From Methylacidimicrobium cyclopophantes (GTDB taxonomy: Bacteria; Verrucomicrobiota; Verrucomicrobiia; Methylacidiphilales; Methylacidiphilaceae), in NCBI RefSeq assembly GCF_902143385.2, contig NZ_CABFUZ020000122.1, positions 1 through 42,081 of the forward strand: DNA of 42,081 nt, in the 5' to 3' direction. Under the pieces are notes generated by a model. It saw nothing but the letters and a program-made list of their open reading frames with translations, was not told where the DNA came from and did no database searches. How positions within the stretch are numbered: position 1 is the first letter of the stretch; every line of letters starts with the position of its first letter. Of this stretch, positions 41,580-42,081 are shown piece after piece. The translations under genes were made by a program, and so were the position numbers.

Positions 41580-41681
41580 AAGAGAGGGGTTCCGTCGAAA
41601 GTCGGAGCCGTCGGCCTTGATTGGTCGCGCCCGTCATGAGCGGGCTATGTGAAAAAGATCACGTGACGAGTCTGGGATTTT

Positions 41682-42081
41682 GTGGAAACGAGTCGAGTGC
41701 ATCGCTTGGATCCGTTGGACGAATCTCTGCTTCTGATAACGGAGTTAGGTCGCGCGTCCGATGCGGACGACGATCCGGAATCGTCAATCTATAGCTTGTT
41801 AGAACGTTTGGGAGCGCTGCTCAAAGCTTCCGATATCGCTCTCATCGTGGGTGGGGAGCGAGGTTCGGCCGAGACGATTTTTGGCCGCGGAGATCGGTTG
41901 GACGAGCTGAGGGCGGTGGCGGAGCGTTTCTGGAAAGCGCGAAGAGAAGCGGGCGAGGAGGATCCGCCGCCGGTGCAGCGGCCTTGGACTCTGTTGGCAT
42001 TGACCGGGAAGGGAGGCCCCTCGGGTATTCTTGCGATCCGCCTTGGGGAGGGGGAGGGCCTCCGTCCGGCCGCGCAGAGCG
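41682..42081 (+). CDS. N-terminal part of a GAF-like regulatory protein (partial)
   Basis: An open frame begins at GTG 41682 (GTG 41697 is an alternative) and runs off the window end after 133 residues. It reads LDPLDESLLLITELGRASDA, IYSLLERLGALLKASDIALI, then PWTLLALTGKGGPSGILAIR, a pattern of a helix leading into a GAF-like sensor fold. It follows the STAS gene by 112 bases on the same strand. GAF domains often lead into a PP2C phosphatase (RsbU/SpoIIE), a kinase or a HATPase; which follows cannot be seen. Assignment is by shape and context, not by a decisive motif. Confidence 0.6.
   Translation, partial: METSRVHRLDPLDESLLLITELGRASDADDDPESSIYSLLERLGALLKASDIALIVGGERGSAETIFGRGDRLDELRAVAERFWKARREAGEEDPPPVQRPWTLLALTGKGGPSGILAIRLGEGEGLRPAAQS

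Noticed and set aside
1-42081. Insertion sequences, prophage, CRISPR array or anti-phage island
   Set aside because: No transposase, integrase, phage structural or Cas-like protein and no regularly spaced repeats were seen; nearly all genes are housekeeping or envelope types.

Overview
The window is a GC-rich, densely packed bacterial chromosome segment with no mobile elements, rRNA, tRNA or CRISPR array that I can recognise. Gene content is typical of a Gram-negative chromosome: GltB, LexA, ComM, a PagL-type outer-membrane enzyme, a LolA-like protein and a di-haem peroxidase. The flavour is Verrucomicrobia-like. A methanethiol oxidase (SBP56) coupled to a membrane protein, together with the GC-rich composition, would fit an acidophilic verrucomicrobial methanotroph such as Methylacidimicrobium. 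That placement is inference, because no marker gene (rRNA, pmo) lies in the window.

Layout. 1-121: tail of an unknown + strand gene. 155-6528 (minus): hemL, an S55 (SpoIVB-like) protein, a MauG-type di-haem peroxidase and a large exported beta-propeller protein. 6670-11749 (plus): polX, folP, cdaA, a 45-residue CdaR-like membrane stub, glmM, which joins DNA repair, folate, c-di-AMP and cell-wall precursor genes. 11746-14256 (minus): a LolA-like protein and comM. 14339-17053 (plus): a LysM protein, then mtoX coupled to a polytopic membrane protein with four intramembrane histidines. 17075-18061 (minus): oxyR, divergent from an aquaporin-like channel (18409-19035). 19045-23604 (minus): gltB. 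23820-29509 (plus): trpA-ruvX, a PagL-like gene, then truA-trmL-hisF and an exported TPR/double-retropepsin protein. 29521-32187 (minus): a GT2 - polysaccharide deacetylase - GT87 surface-glycan cassette. 32372-32980 (minus): lexA. 33118-36936 (plus): DCC thiol oxidoreductase, dUTPase-like, trmB, pheT. 37520-40904 (minus): PhnP-like hydrolase, tatD, ilvD. 41060-end (plus): a STAS anti-anti-sigma protein and the start of a GAF-like regulator.

Many adjacent genes overlap by exactly four bases (ATGA or GTGA), so translational coupling is a strong habit of this genome. It helps fix starts and exposes a probable frameshift at the 3' end of truA. Several exported or regulatory genes instead have no Shine-Dalgarno and a -10-like hexamer ending six bases before the start codon, suggesting leaderless mRNAs.

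Most noteworthy observations: (1) the c-di-AMP operon keeps only a membrane-anchor stub where CdaR normally sits; (2) mtoX is translationally coupled to an unnamed membrane protein with buried histidines, a candidate metal transporter or partner; (3) an aquaporin-like channel lacking the selectivity-filter arginine faces an OxyR with both redox cysteines; (4) truA carries a -1 frame disruption; (5) one secreted chain has two retropepsin-type DTG domains behind a TPR region.
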